This document shows positions 1-8,328 of a stretch of 41,444 nt of DNA, in pieces. The notes under the pieces are model-generated. The model was given only the letters and a program-made list of their open reading frames with translations. It had not been told where the DNA came from and did no database searches. This DNA is from an uncultured Gemmiger sp. (GTDB lineage Bacteria; Bacillota; Clostridia; Oscillospirales; Ruminococcaceae). The stretch spans positions 1-41,444 of the forward strand of contig CANRCB010000016.1 in NCBI GenBank assembly GCA_947629015.1, written 5' to 3'. The translations under genes were made by a program, and so were the position numbers. Numbering within the stretch: position 1 is the stretch's first letter; each line of letters starts with the position of its first letter.

Positions 1-26
1 TCCTGCCAGGTATCGGCGGCGCGCAT
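1..26 (-). CDS. Start of a probable class I SAM-dependent methyltransferase (partial, runs off the left edge)
   Basis: An ATG at 24-26 reads MRAADTWQ before the window ends. It is preceded on the minus strand by an AGGGGG ribosome binding site five bases upstream. The family guess rests on a W-Q-(D/E) opening resembling the short N-terminus of clostridial class I methyltransferases that I recall lying beside glmM. Only eight residues are visible, so the product is a weak inference; the start itself is reasonably supported. Confidence 0.35.
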
Positions 27-80
27 AAAGGCCCCCTTTGGGTTTTGCCGGGAAACGGGATCGGTTTGGAGAAGAGAGAA

Positions 81-150
81 GAGATAAGAGATATGAGATA
101 AGAGATATGAGATAAGAGATATGAGATAAGAGACATGAGATAAGAGATAT
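81..150. repeat. Five tandem copies of a 14-bp purine-rich repeat
   Basis: The unit GAGATAAGAGATAT occurs at 81-94, 95-108, 109-122, 123-136 (one change, GAGACAT) and 137-150. It is preceded by related GAAGAGAGAA sequence from about 70. The strand is almost purely purine plus scattered T. It lies downstream of glmM and just ahead of the minus-strand start at position 26. Confidence 0.9.
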
Positions 151-182
151 CAAGGAAAAGAAGCGTTGTTTCGCAGGGTACA

Positions 183-241
183 TCTTTTATCTCTTCTCTT
201 TTCTCTTTTATTTCTTCTCTATTTCTCTTTTCTCTTTTCTC
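183..241. repeat. Polypyrimidine tract complementary to the purine repeat
   Basis: This stretch is a run of CTCTTTT/TCTTCTC/TTTATTTC words with virtually no G. It starts directly after the glmM stop codon on the minus strand. It is roughly complementary to the GAGATAAGAG repeat at 81-150, so a minus-strand transcript leaving glmM could fold into a long imperfect hairpin. There is no ordinary GC stem plus U-run terminator here. The 151-182 spacer holds nothing else that I recognise. Confidence 0.7.
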
Positions 242-1601
242 AAGCCAGGATGCGCTTGCGTATCATCTCGGCGATGCGCTCGGCGCTGGCGGTGATGGCG
301 GCCATATCCTCGCCCTCCACCATCACGCGCATCTTCGGCTCGGTGCCGGAGGCGCGCACCAGCACCCGGCCGGAGCCCATCAGGTTCTGCTGCTCGCTCT
401 CGATAAAGCCGGCGATGTACTCATCCTCGCGGAAGGCGCGCTTCTGGGCGTCGTTCATCTCAAGGTTGAGGAGCACCTGCGGGAACTTTTTGTAGATGGC
501 GTTGAGGTCGCTCATCTTAAAGCCCTCGCGCTTTTTGGCCGCCAGCAGCTTGAGCAGCTTGCCGGCGGTCAGCTCGCCGTCGCCGGTGGTGGAATGGTGC
601 AAAAAGATGACGTGCCCGCTCTGCTCGCCGCCGATGGCGTAGTGCCCGGCGCGCATCTTCTCCAGCACATAGCGGTCCCCCACGGCGGTGCGCGCCGTCT
701 CGATGCCCTGCGCCTGCATATATTTCATGAACCCCAGGTTGGACATGACGGTCACCACCGCGGTGTTGCCGTCCAGGCGGCCGCGCTCCTTCATGTCCTT
801 GCCGACAAGGGCGATGATCTTGTCGCCGTCGATCTCGGCGCCGGTCTCGTCGCAGGCAAGGCAGCGGTCGGCGTCGCCGTCAAAAGCGATGCCGCAGTCA
901 TAGTCCCCGGCCTTGACGGCGGCCTCCAGCGCCGCAAGGTGGGTGGCGCCGCAGCCCTTGTTGACGTTGAGGCCGTCGCCCTCGGTGAACAGGAACTCCG
1001 CCTGGCAGCCCAGCTGCGGGAACAGCCGCTGCGCCACCTCGGCGGCGGCGCCGTTGGCGCAGTCAAACAGTACGTGCAGGCCGGCCAGGTCGGCGTCGAT
1101 ATGCTCGGCGAGGAAATCGGCATAGTCGGCCACGGCGGTGCGGCGCATATGGATGCGCCCGATGGCGGCGCCCTCCGCCAGGGGGATGCCGGCGCAGTCG
1201 TTTTCGATGCAGGCTTCGATCTCGTTCTCCACCTCGTCGGGCAGCTTGTAGCCGTCGCCCTTAAAGATCTTGATGCCGTTGAATTCCATCGGGTTGTGGC
1301 TGGCCGAGATGACGATGCCGGCGTCGGCGCCGTATTTCTGCACAAGGTACGCCACCCCCGGCGTGGGCAGCACGCCCAAAAGATCCACGTCGGCGCCGAC
1401 GCTGCACAGCCCGGCCGCCAGCGTGCTTTCCAGCATATCGCCGGAGACGCGGGTGTCCTTGCCGATGAGGATCCTGGGGCGGCGGCCGTCCCGCCGGGTG
1501 AGCACGGCGGCCGTCCCGCGCCCGATCTTGAGTGCCAGCTCACAGGTCAGCTCCCTGCCCGCGATGCCGCGGATGCCGTCGGTGCCAAACAGTTTGCCCA
1601 T
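240..1601 (-). CDS. glmM: Phosphoglucosamine mutase GlmM
   Basis: GlmM converts glucosamine-6-phosphate to glucosamine-1-phosphate, on the way to UDP-GlcNAc for peptidoglycan; it is cytosolic. The 453-residue length is normal for the family. It opens with MGKLFGTDGIRG, carries the phosphoserine loop SASHNP with Ser101 as the catalytic residue, the metal-binding DGDADRC loop near residue 240 and the sugar-binding GGEQSGH loop near 325. The ATG has an AGGAAC site seven bases upstream. It is the last gene of the ruvC-ruvA-ruvB-glmM run, 87 bp after ruvB, so it may also have its own signal in that gap, though I see no clear promoter there. Confidence 0.97.
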   Translation of the reverse strand: MGKLFGTDGIRGIAGRELTCELALKIGRGTAAVLTRRDGRRPRILIGKDTRVSGDMLESTLAAGLCSVGADVDLLGVLPTPGVAYLVQKYGADAGIVISASHNPMEFNGIKIFKGDGYKLPDEVENEIEACIENDCAGIPLAEGAAIGRIHMRRTAVADYADFLAEHIDADLAGLHVLFDCANGAAAEVAQRLFPQLGCQAEFLFTEGDGLNVNKGCGATHLAALEAAVKAGDYDCGIAFDGDADRCLACDETGAEIDGDKIIALVGKDMKERGRLDGNTAVVTVMSNLGFMKYMQAQGIETARTAVGDRYVLEKMRAGHYAIGGEQSGHVIFLHHSTTGDGELTAGKLLKLLAAKKREGFKMSDLNAIYKKFPQVLLNLEMNDAQKRAFREDEYIAGFIESEQQNLMGSGRVLVRASGTEPKMRVMVEGEDMAAITASAERIAEMIRKRILA

Positions 1602-1688
1602 CGTATCAGTTCCTTTCGCTGCCGCCAGGCGCGGCAGAGTTCACTTTTCCAGTCTATGAGGGCCGTGCCTGCGGTGTGCGCGGCGCGC

Positions 1689-2756
<1,068 letters not shown>

Positions 2757-2775
2757 ACGGGGTCACCCTCCCTCT

Positions 2776-3375
2776 TTATATTTTGGACAGGCCCCGCAGG
2801 GCGATCTTGATGATATCCTGCACCGGCAGCGTATCGTCGATGCGGGCCACGGCCGCCGCGGCGTCGGAGGCCGTATACCCCAGCGAGACGAGCGCCGCCA
2901 CCGCCTGCCCGGCCGCGCTGGCGGCGAGCGCCGGCGCGGCCCCGGCGGCAAAGCCGCCGCCCTCGGCCAGCCCGCGGCCGACCTTGTCCTTGAGTTCCAG
3001 CGCGATGCGCCGCGCCAGCTTGGGCCCCACGCCGCTGGCGGCGGTGAAGGCCTTGTAGTCATCGGCCGAGGCCGCCAGCGCGACCTTTTCGGGGCTGAGC
3101 ACCGAGAGGATGGCCAGCCCCGCCTTGGGCCCCACGCCGGACACGGCGGTCAACAGGCGGAAACAGTCCCGCTGGGCCTCGGTGGCAAAGCCGTAGAGGG
3201 TGATGTCGTTCTCGGTGACGTTGAGCTCGGTATACAGGGTGGCCTCCTGCCCGGCGGGGGGCAGCTGCTGGGTGATGCCCGCCGGGATGTGCACGGCATA
3301 GCCGACCCCCGCGCAGCTGACGACGGCCAGCTCTGCGGTTTTTTTGAGCAGGGTACCGGTGAGGGAATACAGCAT
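2776..3375 (-). CDS. ruvA: Holliday junction DNA-binding protein RuvA
   Basis: RuvA binds four-way junctions and loads RuvB. The 199-residue protein has the expected layout: an N-terminal OB-fold, two helix-hairpin-helix elements (VSGVGPKAGLAIL and ASGVGPKLARRIALEL), an alanine-rich flexible linker and a C-terminal RuvB-binding domain (LVSLGYTASDAAAAV). The ATG has an AAGGAG site. It lies 12 bp after ruvC and 19 bp before ruvB. Confidence 0.97.
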   Translation of the reverse strand: MLYSLTGTLLKKTAELAVVSCAGVGYAVHIPAGITQQLPPAGQEATLYTELNVTENDITLYGFATEAQRDCFRLLTAVSGVGPKAGLAILSVLSPEKVALAASADDYKAFTAASGVGPKLARRIALELKDKVGRGLAEGGGFAAGAAPALAASAAGQAVAALVSLGYTASDAAAAVARIDDTLPVQDIIKIALRGLSKI

Positions 3376-3387
3376 ACAGGCAACTCC

Positions 3388-3885
3388 TTACTGCACGCGC
3401 AGCCCGTTCAGGCGGCTGGTGCTGGCGTGGGCGTGGGTGATGGCCATGGCCAGCGCGTCGGCGGTGTCGTCGGGTTTGGGGACGGCGTCCAGGCGCAGCA
3501 GCGCGCGGGTCATCTCCTGGATCTGTTTTTTGACCGCCTTGCCATACCCGGTGACCGCCTGCTTGACCTGCATGGGCGTGTATTCATACACCGGGACGCT
3601 GCACTGCGCGGCCGCCAGCAGGATAACGCCGCGGGCCTCGGCCACGCCGATGACGGTGGTCTGGTTGTGCTGGTAGTAGAGCTTTTCGATGGAGAGCGCG
3701 CCGGGCTTGTAGCGGCGGCAGATATCGGCCACGCCGTCGTAAATTTCCACCAGGCGCCGCTCAAAGGGGGTGTCCTTGTCGGTGATGACGGCGCCGTAGG
3801 CCACCGGCGCCAAACGCGGGCCGGCGGCATCCACGATGCCCCAGCCGACGATAGCGTACCCCGGGTCAAGGCCAAGGATGCGCAT
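3388..3885 (-). CDS. ruvC: Holliday junction resolvase RuvC
   Basis: RuvC is the endonuclease that resolves junctions held by RuvAB. I chose the ATG at 3885, giving MRILGLDPGYAIVGWG and 165 residues, the family size. The longer frame upstream has no family similarity and overlaps the promoter. The acidic catalytic set is visible: Asp7 in GLDPG, Glu67 in SIEKLYY, and Asp140/Asp143 in PKPDDTADALA. It is the first gene of the ruvCAB-glmM operon. Confidence 0.97.
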   Translation of the reverse strand: MRILGLDPGYAIVGWGIVDAAGPRLAPVAYGAVITDKDTPFERRLVEIYDGVADICRRYKPGALSIEKLYYQHNQTTVIGVAEARGVILLAAAQCSVPVYEYTPMQVKQAVTGYGKAVKKQIQEMTRALLRLDAVPKPDDTADALAMAITHAHASTSRLNGLRVQ

Positions 3886-3959
3886 GGCCGCGCGCCCCCT
3901 TCCGGCAGCGGGCTGTGCCGCCCGGCGGGCAGGGCACAATCCCACATATACAGTTGTAT

Positions 3960-3988
3960 AGTATAGCACAAATCCGCAAGGGCGGCAA
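3960..3988 (-). promoter_or_regulatory. Sigma-A-type promoter of ruvC-ruvA-ruvB-glmM
   Basis: On the minus strand a -35 TTGCCG (3983-3988) and a -10 TATACT (3960-3965) are separated by 17 bp. Transcription would start near 3953, about 68 bases before the ruvC ATG. This is a sequence match, not a mapped start. Confidence 0.65.
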
Positions 3989-4068
3989 GGGCCGGCACGG
4001 GGTTTTGCCGGTGTTTTGCCAGCGCAAAACGCCGGCAAAAAACGGGGAACGCCTCATTCAGGCTGTAA

Positions 4069-4089
4069 GGGCGGGGTCAAGCCCCGCCC
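4069..4089. repeat. GC-rich palindrome, dispersed intergenic family
   Basis: GGGCGGGG TCAAG CCCCGCCC forms an eight-pair hairpin with a five-base loop. The same core (GGCGGGGTCA...CCCCGCC) recurs at 4253-4272 and, less exactly, at 11247-11268. Confidence 0.6.
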
Positions 4090-4129
4090 CAGCGTATCAA
4101 AAAAGTCAACTGCGATCCCAAGGCAAACT

Positions 4130-4208
4130 GTAGGGGGCGGCGTCCCCGACGCCCCGTAAACGTTGCAGCGGCGGAAAGTTTGCGGGACGTCCGGAGGCCG
4201 TCCCCTAC
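4130..4208. repeat. Small 79-bp element with imperfect inverted ends
   Basis: The left end GTAGGGGGCGGCG and the reverse complement of the right end, GTAGGGGACGGCC, match at most positions. The interior is GC-rich with no reading frame. It looks like a short non-coding mobile or structural repeat in the 503-bp gap between kdgK and ruvC (3886-4388). Apart from the ruvC promoter and the palindromes listed separately, I see no gene in that gap. Confidence 0.45.
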
Positions 4209-4252
4209 AAGCGCTCCAAAAAGCATTTGGCACTCCTTTTTCGGCCGTCTCC

Positions 4253-4272
4253 GGCGGGGTCAAGACCCCGCC
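4253..4272. repeat. GC-rich palindrome followed by CTACG, dispersed family
   Basis: GGCGGGGTC AA GACCCCGCC is a perfect nine-pair inverted repeat followed by CTACGG. Directly after it, TTGAAAAA (4279-4286) and TTTTTCAA (4292-4299) form a second, AT-rich inverted repeat. Confidence 0.6.
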
Positions 4273-4306
4273 CTACGGTTGAAAAAGGGCGTTTTTCAAT
4301 CCAGTG

Positions 4307-4333
4307 CCCCCGGCTGCACAGGGCAGCCGGGGG
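4307..4333 (-). terminator. Possible terminator hairpin downstream of kdgK
   Basis: CCCCCGGCTGC (4307-4317) pairs perfectly with GCAGCCGGGGG (4323-4333) around a five-base loop. It lies about 56 bp past the kdgK stop. There is no immediate U-run on the minus strand, but the AT-rich hairpin at 4279-4299 follows. Termination is likely but not certain. Confidence 0.45.
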
Positions 4334-4388
4334 CGGCAGATCCACATATAGCTTTTTCGACAGCAGGTTTCAGCCCGGGGGCGGTATC

Positions 4389-5414
4389 TCAGCGCTGGAT
4401 GCGGCCGGAACCGTCGCCGCCGGCGAGCTTCTCGACCTCGTCGACGGTGACCATGTTGTAGTCGCCCTCGATGGAATGCTTGAGCGCCGAGGCCGCCACC
4501 GCGAACTCCACGGCCGCCTGCGTGCTCTTGCCGCTGAGCAGGCTGTAGATGAGCCCGCCGCCGAAGCTGTCGCCGCCGCCGACGCGGTCGATGATGTGCA
4601 GGTCGTACTTTTTGCTGAAGGCATACTCGCCGGAGGCAACGTCGTAGAGCATGGCGCTCCAGCCGTTGTCAAAGGCGGAATGGCTCTCGCGCAGCGTGAT
4701 GGCGACCTTTTCAAACCCGAACTTGTCGGCCAGCTGCTTGGCCACGCTCTTGTAGCCCTCGTGGTTGAGGGTGCCGCCGTAGATGTCGGTGGCCTCGGCC
4801 TCGATGCCGAACACGTCCTTGGCGTCCTCCTCGTTGGAGATGCACACGTCGACGTACTGGCACAAATCGGTCATGGCGGCGCGGGCCTGCTCCCGCGTCC
4901 ACAGCTTGCCGCGGTAGTTCAGGTCGCAGCTGATCTTGACGCCCTTGGCCTTGGCGGCCTTGCAGGCCTCGCGGCAGATATCCACGACGTTGGGCCCCAG
5001 CGCCGGGGTGATGCCGGTGAAGTGGAACCAGTCCGCCCCTTCAAAGATGGCGTCCCAGTCGAAATCGGCGGTGGAAGCCTCCTGGATGGCGGAGTGCGCG
5101 CGGTCATAGATGCACACCGAGCCGCGCTGGGAGGCGCCCTTCTCGTTGAAATAGATGCCCACGCGGTCGCCCCCGCGGGTGATCTTGGAGGTGTCGACGC
5201 CGTAGCGGCGCAGGCTGTTGACGGCGGCCTGGCCGATGGCGTGCTTGGGGAGCTTGGTCACGAACACGGCATCGGCGCCGTAGTTCGCCAGCGACACGGC
5301 CACGTTGGCCTCGCCGCCGCCGAAGGTGAATTCCAGATGGTCGGCCTGGACGAAACGCTCATAGTTGTACGGCTGCAGGCGGATCATCAACTCGCCAAAA
5401 GTTACGACTTTCAT
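4389..5414 (-). CDS. kdgK: 2-dehydro-3-deoxygluconate kinase (PfkB family)
   Basis: This kinase should phosphorylate 2-keto-3-deoxygluconate to KDPG with ATP, in the cytosol. The 341-residue protein has the ribokinase/PfkB signatures: N-terminal FGGGEANVAVSLANYGA and the C-terminal RVGGGDSFGGGL with the catalytic Asp near residue 278. The ATG has an AAGGAG site. It starts 24 bp after eda, whose product splits KDPG, so the pair forms the lower arm of hexuronate or Entner-Doudoroff catabolism. The substrate assignment leans on this pairing; PfkB kinases are otherwise hard to tell apart. Confidence 0.88.
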   Translation of the reverse strand: MKVVTFGELMIRLQPYNYERFVQADHLEFTFGGGEANVAVSLANYGADAVFVTKLPKHAIGQAAVNSLRRYGVDTSKITRGGDRVGIYFNEKGASQRGSVCIYDRAHSAIQEASTADFDWDAIFEGADWFHFTGITPALGPNVVDICREACKAAKAKGVKISCDLNYRGKLWTREQARAAMTDLCQYVDVCISNEEDAKDVFGIEAEATDIYGGTLNHEGYKSVAKQLADKFGFEKVAITLRESHSAFDNGWSAMLYDVASGEYAFSKKYDLHIIDRVGGGDSFGGGLIYSLLSGKSTQAAVEFAVAASALKHSIEGDYNMVTVDEVEKLAGGDGSGRIQR

Positions 5415-5438
5415 AATAGCTTGTCTCCTTTTTACCGT

Positions 5439-6401
5439 TTATTTTTGAACGAGGTGGATGGCGAAGCCGGCGATCTCGTCGGCGAAATAGATGGCGGTGT
5501 TCTTGCCGTTCTTGGTGACCATGCTGCCCATGTCGAACTGCACGCCGCGGCGGCCGAGGTGGTAGACGGCGCGGTCGACGTTGTTGCACTTGATGGCGAT
5601 GTGGCCGTGGGTGCCGCGGCCCTTCTTCTTCATGATCTCGAACTCCTTGTTGCCGACGAAGATGCTGGAGTTGCCCTCCGCGACCTTCTTGTTCAGCAGC
5701 GCGCCCAGCGCCTTGGCGGTGGCCATGGCTTCGGCGTCATCGGCCGAGTTGATGCCGATATGCCCGAGCTCCAGCCCGAGCATGACGTCCACGGCCTCCT
5801 TGCACATGGCGGTGATCTCGTCCCACGCGCCGGCCTTGATCTTGTCGGCCTTGCACATCCAGGTGCCGCCCACGGCGACGATCTGGTCATAGCCGAGATA
5901 ATCGTTGACGTTCTTGGCGTTGACGCCGCCGGTGCACATCCACTTGGCGGTCTTGAGCGCGGCGCCGATGTTCTTGAGCATGCCCACGCCGCCGTTGGCC
6001 TCGGCCGGGAAGAACTTGATGACCTCGCAGCCCATGTTCATGGCCTGCTGCATCTCACCGGCGGAGGCGGTGCCGGGGCACATGATGCCGCCCTTGTCGA
6101 TGACGTGCTGGCTGACGATGGGGTCAAAGCCGGGCGCGACGATGAATTTGGCGCCGGCGGCCATGGCGCGGTCCGCCTGCTCACAGGTGAGCACGGTGCC
6201 GGCGCCCAGCAGCATCTCGGGCACTTCGTCGTGGATCTTTTTGATGCATTCCTCCGCGCAGGCGGTGCGGAAGGTGACCTCGGCGGCCGGCAGCCCGCCG
6301 GCGACCAGGGCCTTGCACAGCGGCACGGCCTCGTCCACGCTGTTGAAGGCGATGACGGGGATGATGCCGATCTCATACACGCGCTGCAATACTTCGTTCA
6401 T
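5439..6401 (-). CDS. eda: KDPG/KHG aldolase with a C-terminal VOC-like domain
   Basis: Residues 1-210 are a class I aldolase of the Eda family that cleaves KDPG to pyruvate and glyceraldehyde-3-phosphate. Glu41 lies in AAEVTFRT and the Schiff-base Lys129 in VIKFFPAEANGG. The protein is 320 residues, about 110 longer than plain Eda; residues 215-320 (HIGINSADDAEAMA, GRGTHGHIAIKCNNVDRA, FADEIAGFAIHLVQK) look like a glyoxalase/VOC domain. I chose the ATG at 6401 because it has an AAAGGAG site and matches the Eda start; 19 extra codons upstream lack one. It leads the eda-kdgK operon. Confidence 0.9.
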   Translation of the reverse strand: MNEVLQRVYEIGIIPVIAFNSVDEAVPLCKALVAGGLPAAEVTFRTACAEECIKKIHDEVPEMLLGAGTVLTCEQADRAMAAGAKFIVAPGFDPIVSQHVIDKGGIMCPGTASAGEMQQAMNMGCEVIKFFPAEANGGVGMLKNIGAALKTAKWMCTGGVNAKNVNDYLGYDQIVAVGGTWMCKADKIKAGAWDEITAMCKEAVDVMLGLELGHIGINSADDAEAMATAKALGALLNKKVAEGNSSIFVGNKEFEIMKKKGRGTHGHIAIKCNNVDRAVYHLGRRGVQFDMGSMVTKNGKNTAIYFADEIAGFAIHLVQK

Positions 6402-6470
6402 ACCACATATCTCCTTTGCGGTTTTATGGCCTACGGGCGGCGCAAAGCGCTGCTCCACCCACTAAATTCC

Positions 6471-6499
6471 ATTATAAAACCGCCGCCCCGCCCCGTCAA
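6471..6499 (-). promoter_or_regulatory. Sigma-A-type promoter of eda-kdgK
   Basis: On the minus strand -35 TTGACG (6494-6499) and -10 TATAAT (6471-6476) are 17 bp apart. Initiation would be near 6464, about 62 bases before the eda ATG. The spacer is one arm of the nnrD terminator stem. Confidence 0.8.
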
Positions 6500-6523
6500 C
6501 AGCAAACTGGGGGGCGGGGCGGC
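6477..6523 (-). terminator. Rho-independent terminator of nnrD
   Basis: GCCGCCCCGCCCC (6482-6494) pairs perfectly over 13 bp with GGGGCGGGGCGGC (6511-6523), followed on the minus strand by GGTTTTAT. It lies 60 bp past the nnrD stop. Confidence 0.75.
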
Positions 6524-6583
6524 AAATCGTCAAAAGCGACAGGGCCGCGTAATGTTTTTTGGTGAAATTTCCTCCCCGGCGCG

Positions 6584-7468
6584 TCAGCGCCCCATCTCCG
6601 CCAGCAGGGCGCCCATGGCCTCAAAAAGATCCTGCGGCAGCATGGCCAGCTGGCCGCGGCGCGTCTCGGCTTTATCGGCCGCGGCGCCGTGCAGCCACAC
6701 CGCGCACACCGCCGCGTGCACCGGGGCAAGGCCCTGCGCCAGCAGCGCCGCCAGTATGCCGGCCAGCACGTCGCCGCTGCCGCCGCGGGCAAGGCCGGGG
6801 TTGCCGGTGCGGTTCTGCCACAGCCCGCCGTCCGGCGCGGCCACCAGCGTGCCCGCCCCCTTGAGCACCGCCACACAGCCGTACTGCCCCGCCAGCGCGC
6901 GCGCCGCGGCCGGGCGGTCCCGCTGGACGTCGGCCGCCGTCCACCCTTTGCCCAGCAGGCGTGCGGCCTCGCCGGGGTGCGGGGTCAGCACGGTGTCGGG
7001 CGGCAGATGCGGGTGCCGCGTCTCGGCCAAAGCGTTCAGGGCGTCGGCGTCCAACACGGCGGCGCGCCACGGCGCCGGGGCCCTGCACAGCTGCGCCAGC
7101 AGGGGTTTGGCGTTTTCGCCCAGGCCCGGCCCCGCCAGCAGCACGGCGCCGCGCCCCTCAAAGTGCGCGCGCAGCGTGGCGGCGTGGGCGGGGTCGATAC
7201 CGCCGTTTTTGGCCATGCGGCAGGGCAGGATGCACACCTCCGGCGTGCGGGTGAGCGCCAGCTGCACCACCGGCTCGATGCCGGCCAGGTACACAAGCCC
7301 CGCGCCGCCGCGCAGCGCGCCCTCCACGCACAGCGCGGCGGCGCCGCGGTAGGCATAGCTGCCGGCCACCGCCACCACGCTGCCGAAACTGCCCTTGTGG
7401 GCGTCGGCCGCGCGCGGGAGCAGCAGGCGGAGGATGGCGTCTTTTTCGATGCGGACGATTTCGGCCAT
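6584..7468 (-). CDS. nnrD: ADP-dependent NAD(P)H-hydrate dehydratase
   Basis: The enzyme dehydrates damaged NAD(P)HX back to NAD(P)H using ADP. The 294-residue protein matches the ribokinase-like C-terminal half of YjeF: HKGSFGSVVAVAGS near the start, VLTPHPGEAARLLG in the middle and the nucleotide-binding GNPGLARGGSGDVLAG near residue 240. The N-terminal epimerase domain is absent. I chose the ATG at 7468 with a GGGAAAGG site 11 bases upstream; the longer frame extends antisense through the sirtuin gene and is an artefact. It is divergent from the sirtuin gene. Confidence 0.9.
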   Translation of the reverse strand: MAEIVRIEKDAILRLLLPRAADAHKGSFGSVVAVAGSYAYRGAAALCVEGALRGGAGLVYLAGIEPVVQLALTRTPEVCILPCRMAKNGGIDPAHAATLRAHFEGRGAVLLAGPGLGENAKPLLAQLCRAPAPWRAAVLDADALNALAETRHPHLPPDTVLTPHPGEAARLLGKGWTAADVQRDRPAAARALAGQYGCVAVLKGAGTLVAAPDGGLWQNRTGNPGLARGGSGDVLAGILAALLAQGLAPVHAAVCAVWLHGAAADKAETRRGQLAMLPQDLFEAMGALLAEMGR

Positions 7469-7473
7469 GGCGG

Positions 7474-7501
7474 TTGCAACCTTTCCCAAACGCGTTATAA
7501 T
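7474..7501 (+). promoter_or_regulatory. Promoter for the sirtuin-esterase pair
   Basis: -35 TTGCAA (7474-7479) and -10 TATAAT (7496-7501) are 16 bp apart, with initiation near 7508. The -35 box lies right beside the divergent nnrD start codon, so the two genes share a 90-bp intergenic region. I see no convincing minus-strand promoter there. Confidence 0.65.
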
Positions 7502-7558
7502 AAAGGTATATTTGGATGATACACCATTTCCGGCGCAAAAGAAAGGGGTTTGACGGCG

Positions 7559-8308
7559 ATGGACACGGCGCTTGAAAAAATTTTGGCAAAAAGCAGGCGG
7601 ATGGTGTTTTTCGGCGGGGCGGGCGTCTCGACCGAGAGCGGCATCCCGGATTTCCGCAGCGTGGACGGGCTGTACCACCAGAAATTCAAATACCCGCCCG
7701 AGGTGATGCTCTCCCACAGCTTTTACGAGAGCCACACCGCCGAATTTTTTGACTTTTACCGCCAAAAGCTCATCGTGCACGGCGCAAAGCCCAACGCCGC
7801 CCACCTGCGCCTGGCCCGCCTGGAGCGCGAGGGGAAATGCGCGGCCGTCGTCACCCAGAACATCGACGGCCTGCACCAGGCCGCCGGCAGCAAAACGGTG
7901 TGGGAGCTGCACGGCTCCACCCTGCGCAACCACTGCGCCCGCTGCGGCCGGCCTTACCCCGTGGAATACATCGAGGCGGCGGCGGCCACCGGCGACGGCG
8001 TGCCCCGCTGCGCCCGGTGCGGCGGCATCGTCAAGCCGGACGTCGTGCTCTATGAGGAAGGGCTGGACCCCGACGTGATGGAAGGCGCCGTCAAAGCCAT
8101 CGCCGCGGCCGATACCCTCATCGTCGGCGGCACCAGCCTGGCGGTGTACCCGGCGGCGGGGATGCTGCGCTATTTCCGCGGCGATGACCTTGTGGTCATC
8201 AACAAGCAGCCCACCCCGGCCGACGCGCTGGCCAGCCTCGTCATCAACGCGCCCATCGGGCAGGTGCTCGGCGGCGCCGCGCCGGACACCGCGCCCGGCG
8301 GGCGCTGA
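7559..8308 (+). CDS. cobB: Sir2-family NAD-dependent protein deacylase
   Basis: Sirtuins remove acyl groups from lysines using NAD. The 249-residue protein has the NAD-binding GAGVSTESGIPDFRS (residues 21-34), TQNIDGLH (99-106), the catalytic His118 in WELHGS, and a zinc site of Cys126/129 and Cys151/154. I chose the ATG at 7559 because the AAAGGGG site at 7542-7548 is ten bases upstream. The in-frame TTG at 7550 sits against that site and is unlikely. The esterase gene follows after 20 bp. Confidence 0.94.
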   Translation: MDTALEKILAKSRRMVFFGGAGVSTESGIPDFRSVDGLYHQKFKYPPEVMLSHSFYESHTAEFFDFYRQKLIVHGAKPNAAHLRLARLEREGKCAAVVTQNIDGLHQAAGSKTVWELHGSTLRNHCARCGRPYPVEYIEAAAATGDGVPRCARCGGIVKPDVVLYEEGLDPDVMEGAVKAIAAADTLIVGGTSLAVYPAAGMLRYFRGDDLVVINKQPTPADALASLVINAPIGQVLGGAAPDTAPGGR

Positions 8309-8328
8309 CCCCGGACGGAGGGCAGGGT

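Noticed and set aside
81-150. CRISPR-like array
   Set aside because: The 14-bp units are directly abutting with no spacers and there are no cas genes.
3886-4038. A longer RuvC start giving 216 residues
   Set aside because: The extra residues have no similarity to RuvC and would cover the promoter; the ATG at 3885 gives the family length.
6402-6458. A longer Eda start 19 codons upstream
   Set aside because: No ribosome site, while the ATG at 6401 has a good one and fits the family start.
4227-7352. A 1041-codon plus-strand frame across kdgK, eda and nnrD
   Set aside because: It crosses three well-supported genes, their promoter and terminator, and has no protein family character.
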